Below are positions 32,923 through 47,900 of a DNA stretch of 64,000 nucleotides, in pieces (positions within the stretch are counted from its first letter, which is position 1; the number at the start of each line of letters is the position of its first letter). The notes under the pieces are model-generated. The model was not told the origin of the DNA, made no database searches, and saw only the letters and a program-made list of their open reading frames with translations. The DNA is from Pseudoips prasinana (Eukaryota; Arthropoda; Insecta; Lepidoptera; Nolidae). Location: NCBI GenBank assembly GCA_951640165.1, contig OX621234.1, positions 32,926,549 through 32,990,548 on the forward strand. Direction: 5' to 3'. The translations under genes and the position numbers were made by a program.

Positions 32923-35900
32923 GTAAGTTTTTACTTGACACTGTATAAAGCTATTGTTTAATATTTTCTTTCACAGTTCTTATGCAAATATTGTTAGTAT
33001 CGCTATTTACGCTGCAGAATAGATATATACATTTAAAAAGACACACGTCTAGAGACATCTGTATCTACTTATATATAAAATTAAATTAAGGTATTATAAA
33101 TGAAATGTATTTCATCAAAATTAAAATACATTCTTAGAAATTGGTCACGTTTCTAGAAACCAACGCAATTCTAAATTTGATCTGCCAGTGTGGATCGTTC
33201 GCAGGTTAATGGCAAAGCTTCTACCATCGGGGTAGACGCTAGGGGGTAGAGGTTAAAGTAAATTTATTATTTCCCATTTTTGTGCTTGATTTCATTCTTT
33301 TTTATTTGCATTGCGAATAATGCCATACATAATAAAATAAATATAAGAAATAATATAGAAAATGTGCACCATATTTAAATGTCAAATGATGATGATTCTT
33401 TGTAAGGTCAATATTGAATGTATTAAATGAAATAACTTTCACACAAATTGAGTAAATAAACTACTTACTTATTATAAGAATCATTTAGAAAATAAAAGCA
33501 ATGTATTGGTGAATATAGAGGTAGATTACTATCAGCCGCCATGAATACTTTTGTCGTAAGTCTAGCGGTATTTTAGGGTTCCGTACTCAAAGGGTAAAAC
33601 GGGACCCTATTACTAAGACTTCGCTGTATGTCTGTCTGTCACCAGGCTGTAGCTCATGTACCGTGATAGTTAGACAGTTGAAATTTTCACAAATACTAAA
33701 AAACAAAATAAAATAAATATTTAAGGGGGCTCCCACACATCAAACGAGAATTTTTGCTTGTTTTTGTAGATAATGGTACGGAATCCTTTGTGCGCGTCCT
33801 ACTCGCACTAGGCCGGTCTTTTTTATATACAATCCCAAATATCTATGTAGTACCTACCGTTCAGCAGATGTGGAAATTTCATCCAAATAACCTGGATAAT
33901 TGGTCGTCTACCACCGTGCTCACTCCGTGGAATCAATTAACTGCGGAGATATTTCCAATACGGTATGACATAGCAGCCTTCAACTAGCAAGCCTATTCGG
34001 GGCTAGTCCCTCCATCTTGCCCACCACTGCAACTCCTGTAAGCCAGGATCAATAGTGGCACACAATGAAATGACACTGAGCGGTGAGGCTCAGGCATGTT
34101 CCGGGGAATCGCTTTAACTGTCTTGGAACCCGCAACGAATTTAACCCAAAAAAACAAGGAGGAGTTAGAAAATGAATAGTTCCACTTCCTATTAGCCTAG
34201 TCCTTATTTAAAGGCTAGCAACGAACCTGCTGCGCCATTGGTGTTGCGATTGTCCATGGGCAGCGGTGACTTACCATCAGGAGACCCACTTGCTCGTTTC
34301 CCTTGCTATTATAAATATAAAAAAAGTATTTCATATGAGTAGTATATTAATTAGTTTAAATATTTTTAATATAAGAAGTACTTAACCTATTTATTTTAAT
34401 TTTAAATGAAATGGTTTCTTTTAAGTTCTTGACAAAGTTATCAACGTAAATTAGTTACGCTGCCCCGGGGCTATTCCGTAGCACGTAAATTATTCCTGAT
34501 AAATTAATTTGTACATTCAATTATGAAAAACCGGGTAGGAGTAAGAGATCGTGTAATTAGGGTTAAATATAATTGTTATATTGGCACGGAACCAATACCA
34601 TACACCTGCAAGAGCACGCAACATATTTACATGTCACACTTATTATTTACATAGTCAATATGGGCGACACCTGACAATTTGGAGTCCAAGATGATACCCA
34701 GAAATTTAACTTTTTCCTCTATCTTGATTGGGGATCCTTCAATCTTCAGGTACATATCTGGAAATGCTCTTCTCTTCTTAATAATTTAATTATATTTCGA
34801 TTAATTTTGTAGGGTAAAATACAGAATAACGAGCAATAATAATAATAAGATCCTGGGACATCATTGACACAAGGCTATCTGTTCCCAAACTGTAAAGAGC
34901 TTGAACTATGGAAACTATATACTTAACTGATAACTACATATATGTAGTATATTATTATTATTGGTCATAGTACCTATAGGTAGTTACTGCTTTACTTTCG
35001 TAAATTCACATTTATTTAGAGAATGCATTCAGACTCAGGAGAAACAGACTTGTTCATGCACACAAATATTTGTACTGGGTGTAGGAATCGAACCCACGAC
35101 CTGCGGCGTGAAAGGAAAGTTTTTACCAACCGCGCTAACTAGTAACTACAATAATAGTTATGTAGGTACTTGGTACCGTATTTTAGGAGATAGACATTAT
35201 TATTGTGAACTAAAACAATTTGGTAGTTAAATATTACGACATACGTTCCAAATTTTTTTTTATCACTTGTTTACTTTTACATGGTAATACCAATTTTAGT
35301 CTCGTTTATCGATTTCATAGACACAAGCGTTGCGCATACGCAGGACTGAGATACGCTTGAATGGCGATATGATCTATACGTTTATGACCTACTTTTAGTT
35401 AACAATTTATCATTGTGGAATGTGGGTATGTCACATTTCACCATCAATTGTTTTTATTGGATTACTTTTAATTTTTTTCTTATCGGTTAGGATAGCAGAT
35501 ACTGAAGAACCTTAAACTAGTTTAATAAACCATCAAAATTGATGGTTCGGTTCATATTCGTATGCAGCTTATGTTTTTAAAACGAAATTTTGAAACCTAT
35601 TTACTGATTTCGAATTCTTAAGGCTTCTTAGTATTGCACTGACGGGTACTACCATGATCCTATGATGACTACCATCATCCTCCGTGACCCTTAGGTATTA
35701 TTCTCAATCGGACTAACGGCTCGCTTAACACTTGCACAAATCTTTCTTAAAAAGCCCCCTATGCATCTCTAAAGGGGTGTTTGCTAGACACACGAAAAAG
35801 ACCTGATAAAGGCCTTATAACAGATAACACAGGCATGGTCTGTCTTATACCATGTGACCAATTCGGACTGTTCATTGGGATAACGATCAAGTTCAACCGC

Positions 35901-38900
35901 AGATAGTTGGTACAAATGCACGGTTGGACCCAAAAGTAATATTGAGGTTACATTATGAGAACAAAAGAGATACATAGAAAGTTCATCTGTGTTTGCCCAC
36001 ATATTCCTGTACGTGAGGCGCAGCGGTTAAGATACTACGCTACTGGCTACTTTGTCTCCCTGATTCGATTTCCAGGGAGATATGCCATAATCATCAAATT
36101 TAGTTAGCCGGTTCGCGATCGTAGTATGATGGTCATAGGACTCAAAGAAACGCTCCCTATTCTGTGGTATATATTCCCTCGAGTCGACTTCTACGTCACG
36201 CACAGGATGAGATGGACGGGATTAGACACGGAACACCTATTTGTGTGACCCGTAAATATAGGTTCTGCGTCTGGGTCTACTGTGTCCATCAATTATATGT
36301 TTATAAAGTACCCTGTGAGGCAGGGATGCAATTACATAGCAGGAGTTCTGTCATTAAAAGTGTATATCCTGCATGTGCAGTTGGGTAGAAGAGGAAGAAG
36401 TACACTTTATTGCAAAAATAAGTAATACAAAATAATGGATACAACAAGAAAATTAGCTTATTTTAATGCAATTGGCGGCCTTATCGCTAAAAGCGATCTC
36501 TTCCAGGCAACCGAAGGTAGTGTCCTTTAAGATAAGCTACTGTGGCTGTAATTCAATAGAGTAGATTACAATAACTTACGTCATCTTGATTGATAATTAG
36601 AGAACATTCATAAATAGCAGACACTTACCACATACATACCTAATAGGTGCAGAAATAACTACATATTTTTTCAAGCCACAAAGATAAGGAATAACTACCT
36701 ACGTGCACTATTTACGATTAGCGCCTAATGGGTTCATACACAACACAATGTTAACTAACTTTTATTTTAATAGTCTATTGTCAACAATGACATTTTACAC
36801 ACATGTATAGAATGTCATTGGTTGTCAACTACGATTGGTGGTGTGATTTCTGAAACCTCAAACGCGTCTAACATAAACTTTGGGACAAAATTTGTAACTG
36901 TAGTTAAGGCTCTTCCTTGAGCAAACGACCTTGATGATCTTCTACATACACATATATAAGGCGGTACCTAAATAGGGGAAAAAACCGCCCGACAGCAAGA
37001 AAAAACACAGGAAGGGGCAGCTATAGAACCTACGCAGCAGAGGCTATCAGCTATGATCGGCCTCACGCACTACCGGGGGGAGGAGGGTTAACAAACTAAA
37101 AGAACCCACTTCTAGGGGACACACAACGACCGTCCCGTAATTTAACGGGACGCGTATGGACACCTTCGGTGAGGGTAAAAGCCTCGGAACGGAGTCCTCC
37201 ACCCCCGTTGAGGGGGTCACGAGAGAGCCTCAGCACGTGGACGTAACTTAAGAAAAGGAAACTAGTTTGAAAAAACCGATAAATATTTTGGGTCTCCATA
37301 AAAAATGTATCAGCTGTTCATTATTCTATGGAGTACGGAGGTTTAATCTGTATAATGTGCTTCAAAATGTCGTTCACATATGCTTAATAGGCAAATTAAG
37401 ATCATAAAGTTATGTCCTCTATATATTTAACATATATATTTGCCGCCTCCAACATGTATAGAAATCGCATAATTTTTTTTAGATGTCTATAATTAAGTAA
37501 ATAATCTAATTGTCTACACGGTAATCTAATAAATTCGAATTGTACGTTTATTTTAAGAGGCAATGGTTAAAATTATTTCAGTTATAAGTAATATGCATGT
37601 TAAATGCAATAACATAAACAAAAAAAATAACACAATGTATCCGTCGTAATCATAGGCTAACAAGTATTCTCTAGAATGAAAAGTAGCTATATACCTCTAA
37701 AGAAACATTCTGAATAGGGAAAAAACCAACTTCATCTAGCGGACGCCCATAAAGGGTTTCAATTTTCTTATTAAACACAGTAACGTGGTCGCCCCTTATT
37801 ACCTCAGCGCCCCGAGCTTAATCCCCACATAGGACCACCACAAACGCGGCACGACCGTAATCGCCCAACATTTGAATTCGTATCGATGAAATGCCCGCTC
37901 CAATCGATTCTCGATATTAACATAGAGTGATAGTTACACAAATCGTCTCTAATAATCGATCCTTTCAAGCATTTCTTTATTTTTTCTTCATTTCGTTATT
38001 TCTTTTTCCTTACCACCAGGTGTAAAAACATGATTACCTAATGTAAGTAAATAATATTCCCTGGGGATAACATATTGTTTATTTTTTACAAATTATAATA
38101 TTATGTTCATTCATTTTACATAGCTCGTTTAGTTTATACAGTAATGTATCATCATTAGCCTAATATCGTCCATTGTTGGGCATAGGCTTCCCCCAAAGGT
38201 CTCTATAACGTTGCCCTCCAAGGTTTGCCGTAGCCGCTTAGCATGTGAGTTAGCAACAGCAGTTGGGTGGTAATATGGACACAGGAGGCGCTGCCGCCCG
38301 ACTACCTAGTGTATCCATTAGTCGCCTTTTACACACCCACGGGATGTGGTATGGGATGATCCTGTTATTTTTTCTGAGAAATTACACGGCTAAGTAATGA
38401 ATACCTTTAAACAAAAATATTCCAGTCCCTGCAGCGTATTCTACAATGTGTATGTACTTCCCCAGTCTATCTGCTTATAGAAAGAAACTCCTGTCTCTTA
38501 ATCATCATTCGATTCGCCCATAGCCAGTTGAACTTATCAGTTCCTAAGTGATCGGACAGGTAAAGCAGCGCAGCGGTATGTCTATTGATGGGTCACCATA
38601 AAAGTGATTTAATTTCAAATCGCTTCCGTGCTTGCCGTGTTATGCCATGTCAGATTACAGTCAGGTATTGTGTGGGCTATGCACGAGGCTAACTCATGCT
38701 CATACGATAACGTAAATGAAGACTATGGCTATGCTCTTAACTATAATTCATAATAAAATTGTTCATTCTGCCATCAATTATGATTTTTATAGGTGCTTAT
38801 GTTATGTTTCCGGCATCATGTTTTATTATTACGTGATGGTGAGTGTTACAGAAATTAATGGTTTGCTCAAATACAAACCAGTAATAGACTTATTTATGAA

Positions 38901-41900
38901 TTAACTTTCATTTTACATTACATTTCATGTTACGCAAGGGATTATTACTCTGATTATTAGTAAAAAAGTAATACTAGTTTAAATGTCCACATTCCGTATT
39001 GAAATATCTTTCAGGGAAATAAAAGGTCGACTAAGGAGAATGTTAAATGTTGTAAGAATATTCCATAGAGAAAATGTAATGTTTTTTTTTGTTCAACAAA
39101 AAGCCAACGTCGTCAATAAACATGGAACGAGGTTTTGAAGTATTGTCCGATATCAATGCTTGTATCATTATTATAACGCATTAATTAAGCATAGTTGTTC
39201 ATAATATATTACGATATAATAACAAAAATAAAATAACGTTATGTCCATAACAAGAATACAAGAATGCAAGAGTCAAAATAAAAAGCGAGAGTTGGTAAGA
39301 TTTTAGGCTTAGTGTTTTGACTGCAGGTAACTAGCTCTATAAAAGTCTTAATTGGCAAACATTAAAAAACAGCACTTTTATTAAAATTATATGATTATGT
39401 AGAGTAGATATCAAAATCCTTAGTAGTAGTTCAACGGATGTATGTCCTCATCATGTCACGACGCCCCCCCAAAGATCTCAATGCATTTGCCAGTCTTGCG
39501 AAACCCGCAACCATCGGCTAACATCATCGGCCCGCCTCATAGGGAGCTTGGCCACGGTGCGTCTCACGGGTCATGGTCTACCAATTATTAATTAATTAAT
39601 ACTAATACTAGGTAATAGTGAAATTTATGCAAAATAATAAGAGTGCAACACAACATTAATGAGCGGAAATTACTGCGTGGTTTAAATAAATTAAACAAAT
39701 TGCGCACTAGCTTCCAAACTGAGTTTATGTCGTATTCTGGAAACCTGTGGTTCTCTTTATTAATATATATATTTACTGTCACAAACGTTATCTAAGAATA
39801 TTCGTCTGTATGTCGAATTTAAATTATATTAAAATGATCTAATTTAAACTTATAATTATACCCACTCAGTACTTCTAGTCTTTCCTTACTTTATTACAGC
39901 TATTAATCCTTTTGTTTCATTATAAGTAAACCTTTGTAACCAACGATAAAGATTTTGTTCGATTTCGTGTTTGTTTAATGTATGATATTTTCTTATTTAT
40001 TTAATTGGATATTCTAGTACTCATGGCCTTCTGTTGTCTATGTGCGAAAGACGTCCTACTTCTTAAATACCCACACACCCACCCAAATACCCACAACCTC
40101 CACCAGTTCTTTACGTAAAGGATAAAAGTCATCATAAAAACATGTGTACATATTTATGTTAAACATCAATACCCAAAAATATTTTGTGCACAAATATTTT
40201 CCTCGCGAAGTCTGCAGAACTTCTTAGTTTAGCGATAGGATAGACCTTTTTAAATATTTAAATTTACTTTGGTATTGCGATATTTTTTTAAATGTATCCA
40301 GTTTACACAGAAAATTCAGGTAATCAGCGCAAAGATAAGATTTGATCACGATAAACGCATTTTGTATTAAGTTATATTTTGGGAAACAAGCTATACTATC
40401 GACTTGGTAACACTGGCGCCTTACTCACGCGCAAGATTACGACATTAATATAATATTGTATAAGATTCTACAACAAATTTCCTATGATATCAGAGAATTG
40501 TCTACAAATACGCTTAAAACAGTTTTTACTACATATTGTCTGAATGGTTTAAAATAATTTTAAAAGTCAAATAATGTATCAGGGCTTAATACAAACCTTT
40601 TAGGGATTTGGGATTGTGCAGCTCTAAACTCATTTCATAACTATGTGTTATGAAAACTATATTTTAAAAAAGGATTCCTAGAGAGTTTTATGGCAGTGTT
40701 TCTTAGAAGCTGTCACGCCATACCCCCTACGGTTAATAAAAATATCGTTTCCATTTATGTGGAATCGACATTTTAACAACATTTTAACGTAATAAATGAT
40801 TCTGAATTTATGTGGATCGAATTCTGAAAGGTACTTCCCCTTTCGTGCTGGTCATTGAGTAAATAACATTTTTCTGATAAATGAAGTTTGCACGATCATC
40901 CATCATCACATTCATCACACACTGATGTTTTTGTTCTCGGCTGAAGTCCAGAGCAACATTGCATGATTAAAAAAAACATATGGTCTTATTTATATGGTTT
41001 TACAGGAAAATGCAAAAAATGCGCGTATATACGTCATCAAATATATATTATACAAGATGTAACATAACTCGTGCCTGTAACTTAAGGTGCTCAATTAAAA
41101 AACGTGTAACACATAAACATGAATTTACAAAAACAATACTAACTGCCTATACAAGAATAACGATTAACTAATGATTTTTTTGTGGGGAGTTAAAACATAA
41201 AAAATATTTTCACAATTTGTTTCTTTTTATTTATTTAGTGTGAGATAGCGCTAACTCCTTAAGTTACGTCCACTATTTATGTTACACCTTGTATATTAAA
41301 CCCCTTAATTATTTGTTTCAATTGTTGATAATTGGTATTGGTAATTAATATTGTTGATTATTTTAAAATTGGCATTGCAATGAATATTTCTTTCCACCGA
41401 TCATTTTTTATAGATATTTGAAATGAATAAAAGACAGATTTAATATTGCAAACATACGTTTTATTTATACACTCCTAAAAAATAAAACGGTAGAGACAAA
41501 ATTATAGATGCACTTTGCTTTTCAGTTGTACCTTCTATTGTCTGACGTAGATCTAAAAGATGGGTACCATAGCGGAATTTTTTGGTAGGTATTTTACGAG
41601 GGTACCATACCGGGACTGTACCATAGCGAGACTTAGGTACTCCATATTTCAAATTCCCCATTAGTGTTTATACGATTTCTTCATTTTCTTTGGTGTTTGT
41701 TTTCAGCGATCCTGTCACTATACCTTCGGGACAAGCTCGGGTACAGCGTCAACGGAGCTACAATCATATACCATGTATTCACAATGTTCGCGTATTTCTT
41801 CCCCCTGCTGGGCGCCATGATTGCGGACGGCGGGCTTGGGAGATTTCGGTTAGTATATTATTGAAACAATAATTACAGACTAAGTAATGAATTCTAAAAT

Positions 41901-44900
41901 AATGAACGAGATAACAATATTGACTCAGAACAACCATCTTCGGGTCACACAAATATTTGTCCTGGGGCTCTACCGGCTAAGTCGCCGAACATCGATTTCG
42001 TAAATGGCGTTCAACCAAATAAAGGTAAAAAATGACTTAATCAATTGTTAAATCGGCTTCCATGAGCACATGTGACGTCATAAATGGTCCGGAATCGACT
42101 GTCAACGTTGAAGCCGATTTAAAGATTGATTAAGTCATTTTTAACCTTTATTTAACTGAACGCCATTTACGAAATCGATGTTCGGCGACTTAGTCGGTAG
42201 AACCAGTGTCCGGGGTTCGAACTCGAAAGGCACGAAGGCACCGGGTAGTAGCCAGCAGTATCCGTTCGATAATTTTTAGACACTAGGGTTACCGCTACCC
42301 TTATGAATAAATAAATAATAGGTAGGGTTAACCTTGGCGCAAAATGTGAGTCATTGCCAGTTTTTTTTTACAATATTTATCGTTGTTATTGTCCTATGAA
42401 GCATGAACTCATTGGCTTACTTACAACTTTTTGTTGATTATAACAATTTAATGTAAACATCGGCAGCTATTTATTGAGCGACATTTAGTACCATCTCAAG
42501 GATTTCAGAAATAAACAAGAGTAGTGGTTTCTGTAGGAAATCACTGAACAGAGTACGCAGATGAACCTTGAATGTCTATATAGTTCTATTATATAAAACA
42601 CACGGTACACTTCAGACAATTTTATTCTGTCGAAAGCTATGAAAAATATCAAAGTTAATAACGTCTAATGTGGCAGATTACTATTCAAACATAGAAGGCT
42701 GCCATTACAGCTATATGCAACTTCCAAAAGTATCTAAATCTAACGTAAATGAAATCAGCTGGCTGGGAGCGAGCCTTTGCGAATCCGGATACTCACTGGC
42801 AGAATTAACGAGTTCCTTTGCTAACACCCTTAGGGCCAGCGCAGACAGAGATGAGCGCAGCGGAGAGGATTTTATTAAGGCACTAGAAAATAAACTTTAG
42901 AGCTATAGGAATAAAGTGCATATATGCTTGAACCTGACAAAATGCTCGCGCAGTCTCGCGCATAATGCTCAAGCATACATGCACTTTATTTAAATAATTT
43001 TAAAGTTGATTTTCTAGTACCTTAATAAAATCCTCTCCGCTGCGCTGTTTTGATTTTAGAATACATAGTCTACTGATAGGTCTTATACTATACACGAGTC
43101 TACTTTCTAACCACCGCGCGACCGCCGGATGATTAAATGTATGATTTCCCAGTATGGAGTTTAGAGCTATGCATAGCATTAATAATAATGCTATGAGACA
43201 AAGTTGAATATTTCTTCTAAGTTACTTCATTAATTATGCGGGGATATTGTTATTCTAGAAAATATGAAATCAGGTAACCTCAATTAAAAAAAAACATACA
43301 ATACAATACAAATACTCTTTATTGTACACCAAGATTTATATATAAAGTATACAGTAGTAATAAATCTAGTACAATGGGCGGTCTTATCGCTAACTGCGAT
43401 CTCTTCCAGACAACCTTAGGATGGACAAAATCAGCAAGAAGAATAATTAAATGAGTGATCTTAATTAATAAAGTATTTCATTAATAAAAATAACTAGAAA
43501 TTGAGATCTTTCACCATTATCATATCAGCCGAAAGACGCCCACTACTGGGCAAAGGCCTTAAAAGAAGTGGCAGCCATAACTTTAACAATTGCTAAAGAT
43601 CCCCAGCGATCTATAGCAATTGTTAAAGTTGAAATATATTAATCCTCTTAAAAAAATAAAGATTTCATATTTATTTACAGTCTAGACGGCATCATTTAAA
43701 TCAATTCAATTAGAGTATTAATTTTTTGTAATTTCGTTAAGTATGTATCTATAGGATCAAAATGGTAATTTTTGTTATTCTATAAAATGAATAAGGATGT
43801 ATTTTTTTTTCACGCTTAGAGTACTTAATTAAACACAATGCATAAAAAATATGTTTAGTTGCAGTTTATAAAGTTTGTATAGAGTTAATTTTATAAAATG
43901 GAGAGCGCACTGTTAAGATAATGATATCATTTGGATCTCGGCGATCACAGCCCGGCAGTCGCGGCTGGTAACTAAACTGTAACCTACAGCCGCCGATTAG
44001 CTTCGATTTGTGTCACATGCAATAGGCAGGCAGACTGTGGATTGGACGTATTATGAAAAATAAATGTAAATAAAGTTAAACGAGAACCTGGCTCACTAGG
44101 ATTTGGATGTTACAAATGTGAGGAATTTAGCAAAAAACTTTACTGAATAATGTTCTTTCGACCGATACATGATTTTGATGTACATACACCAGCACATCAA
44201 GCTACCCCAATCTGTCACATTTCCTCAATTGAAAGTGCTTAAGTGATAAAGTCGAAAATCTATACAAGAATTTTGACAGATTGCGGTAGCTGGATGTGCT
44301 GGCCGCTGTACAAATAATGTCAACTCCCGATTTTCATCCATTGCATCGGGTATACTGTAATACTATGTAACTAAAATTGTTTGCTAAGCAATTAGATACC
44401 TTATTTCATAGTCTGATTTAGGATTATAATAACGTAGTAAACATTTTAATATACACGGTATAGCAGTATGATAATTCTTATTGTAGAATTTTCCCCTCCG
44501 AACCTCAATCGGACAAGAGGCCCGCATCTGTAGTCGGTTGCACAAAACCCCTCTAAAAAGTAATGACCCTCTCATGATCTATATAAAGTATGTAGATATT
44601 TACAAAACAAAAAATAGTAAGTATATGTAATATATCAGGTATTTGGTTTCCATAGTAAAAGCTCTGCTTAGTATGGGATCAGAGAGCCGAGTGTGAATAA
44701 TGTCCCAGGATAATATTATTAATAATATCTCCTCGTAATAACTACCCAGAGTCGAGCTTCAAAATCCAACGAGGGTATCCCTCGGTGCGAGCACATAGTT
44801 TGTAGTTTTATTTGCTAGATGAAGCATTGGAAGTACTCGCCGTAATATAATAATTTTGATGTCCATAACGCCTCCACTTGAAGACAAGAGCCTCCTCTCA

Positions 44901-47900
44901 CAATGATAGGACATAGGCCATTTCAATATATCCGAAGAATAGTCAGTAGCGCGGCTAGAATATTACTGTCGTGGTACGGTCGCTCTAATAACCCTGCGAA
45001 ACTTCATCATATCAGCTGAAAGGCGTCCACGGCTCGACAAAGGCCTCGTCCGCTTTTGCGCTACCCCATCCAAGGGCATCCCGTGACTATTGTAAGATCG
45101 TCGGTCCACCTTGCGTCAAGTGGTCCTTATAAGGCTCAAATAAGAAAGAATCTACGCTAATATCATAATAATATATAATTCCGAAACATACGCGGTTATT
45201 TCTTTGCTTGTTTAATTTTCACGTCTCATATATCAAAATTCGTTAGTCAAAATATGAATAAATTTTAAGATTTCACAGAATTTTTATCGCTGCCATAACC
45301 GACAGACTGACGATTACATTTTAGTAAACTTCTGGAAAAAGGGAGTTGCTGAATAAGAGATATGCCCTAATCGCCACGCTTGGTATACGGTACCGCAGCA
45401 TGATAGTTATGGCACACAAAGAGACGCTGCTGCCCGTTCTCTGGGAGATTTTCCGTCGGGTCAACTTCTACGCCTCCCACGGGATGAGATGGGCTTACAT
45501 TCTTCGCAGTCAGCCACAATATAATAGTAAAAAGTCCCGCAGCAGATTCTGTATACTACAAATAATTGGCTCTATTGTTTTGGTCTCATACCAAATGTTT
45601 TTATTTCAGAACAATATTGTACCTGTCCATGGTATATGCTCTTGGAAGTGTGTTAATATCAGTGAGCGCCATGCCACCACTAAATCTGCCAACTACGTAA
45701 GTATATTTAAATTTTAATTGTCTTAAAAGCGAAGTAATCCGCCAGTCTGCACTTTGATGAAGATAAAAAGAAATACTGGTAGCACAACCGTACTCACTAC
45801 TGCATCTCCTGTAAGCCAGAATCTACAATGGCTTGCTACGAATATGCTCCGAGCGGAAACGATCAGGCATTTAGCAAGGAATCGCTATAATGAAACCTGA
45901 CCCCTAGTAGGTCACCCGTTCCACCAAATGACGTGAGTAAGGGATAAGAGAGTTCACCTGTGTTATAAATAAAATAAAATCACCGGTGTTAAAACACTGT
46001 AATTTGTCCCGCAAATATAAGAAGTTTCGCGAAGTAAAGTTTAAGACTGACCACCTCGGTCAAATTTCGACCAGAATGACGTTAATTGTTAACTACTTCG
46101 TGACTTTGTTGTGCCAGTTCCGTCTCTACCAACTACAAGTTATATGTACTGCAACACGCAGTAGCAGATGAGTGTTAATAGTGCCTACAGGCTACCCCCT
46201 TTATTTCTACACCAGGTCATAGAGAGGATATATTCAAAAAAACACTATTTAGATCAGTAGTATACAATTATCGGTTCAGCTCTGGTGGAACACAACCATC
46301 AACGCATTATAAGGTAATTTATAAATCTACTTTAACCTCAGCTCGTAAAGATAAAATATCTTAAAGGTTTCATTGTGTGAGGGATATAGAGCAGCTCTAT
46401 TTCAGATAGTTACTTAATATTTCTAAGATAATCATATCATATGATGATCTAATCATAATGAATAAAAAATGCCATTAATCGTATTGTAGTTGCGTATCCT
46501 CTTTATTTGTTAACCCTCATAATCCAATGGCATGCTAACCTATGCTGACCAGAGTGATATGAGGGGCAGCACTGATAGCCTTATTTTCAAACTCAGGCAC
46601 AGGACTGTAACGATCCAGACGCAGGAATCTCCAAACTGCTATCGAGATATATATGAGCCATAAATATCCTACCAACACTCTTTGATCAACTCCGGTTTCA
46701 TCCAATTACCTTATTGTCTCGCGGTTCACACTCTGTTACTACATCAGTATCGGCGTATATGCATCAACCCTGACACAACGCCATACTGTCATCTCTGGGA
46801 GGGATCCTATTGGAATGCTTTCCTAGCTACCCTATATCAGTACCTATGTAATGTGTATCACGTCTGCCACGCTTCCGTAGTTAGTAGCTAACAGAATGCC
46901 ACAGCCGTTAGTTGAAAAACTAATTCTGTCTCGAATTTTTCAGGGAGTTCACAATCTTGGCTCTACTCCTCATAGCGTTTGGGACGGGAGGCATTAAGCC
47001 TTGTGTTTCCGCTTTCGGGGGTGACCAATTTAAACTGCCCGACCAGGAGAGATACTTGGGCTATTTCTTCTCTCTCTTCTACTTCGCCATCAACGCCGGG
47101 AGCCTTATCTCTACGTTCCTGACACCGATACTAAGAGCTGATGTGCATTGCTTCGGTGACAACGACTGTTATTCTTTAGCTTTTGGCGTTCCCGGGATTT
47201 TGATGATCGTATCTATTTGTAAGTCATGTTCATAATAAAATTGTACAAGTTAGCTTAGTTATTATTGTACAGCTTTAGACGCGTCACTGGTTAATGCACT
47301 CTGAGTTTTGGGAACTTGATTAATTTAAGTGTGTTCACTAGTCATTAGGACATCATTTACACATGAACATCTGATCCCAAACTAAGCAGATTTATAGCAA
47401 ACCAGATAACTGGTATACTACATATAATACTTACTTATTTTGTAATTACATACCTAAATAGATGAATACCTCAGCACCAACAGACGTGTTCATGCACACA
47501 AATATTTGTCCTGGGTGGGAATCGAACCCACGACCTCCGGCGTGAAAAGCGAGCATTTACCAACCATGCCAACAGGCTATACAAAAGGAATTTAGACGTT
47601 TTGTGTGTCGACCTATAAATTACTGCATCACTGTTTGCATAAAAATGGTTCCAGATTTCAAGCTATTTTAAGTTAGAGTTTGAGTGAATAATGCAGTATA
47701 TGCCAATAACCCTTAATAAATATCACTTCTTTGTAGGTATTTCAAATATAGATTTATAACTGAATACATATCAAAATAATATGAAAAGGGCCTGTTGGCG
47801 TGGTTAGCAAATGCTTGCTTTTCACGTCGTAGCTCGTGGGATCGATTCCCACCCAGGACAGATATTTGTAAGCATGAAGATGTCTATTTGTCCTGAGTCT

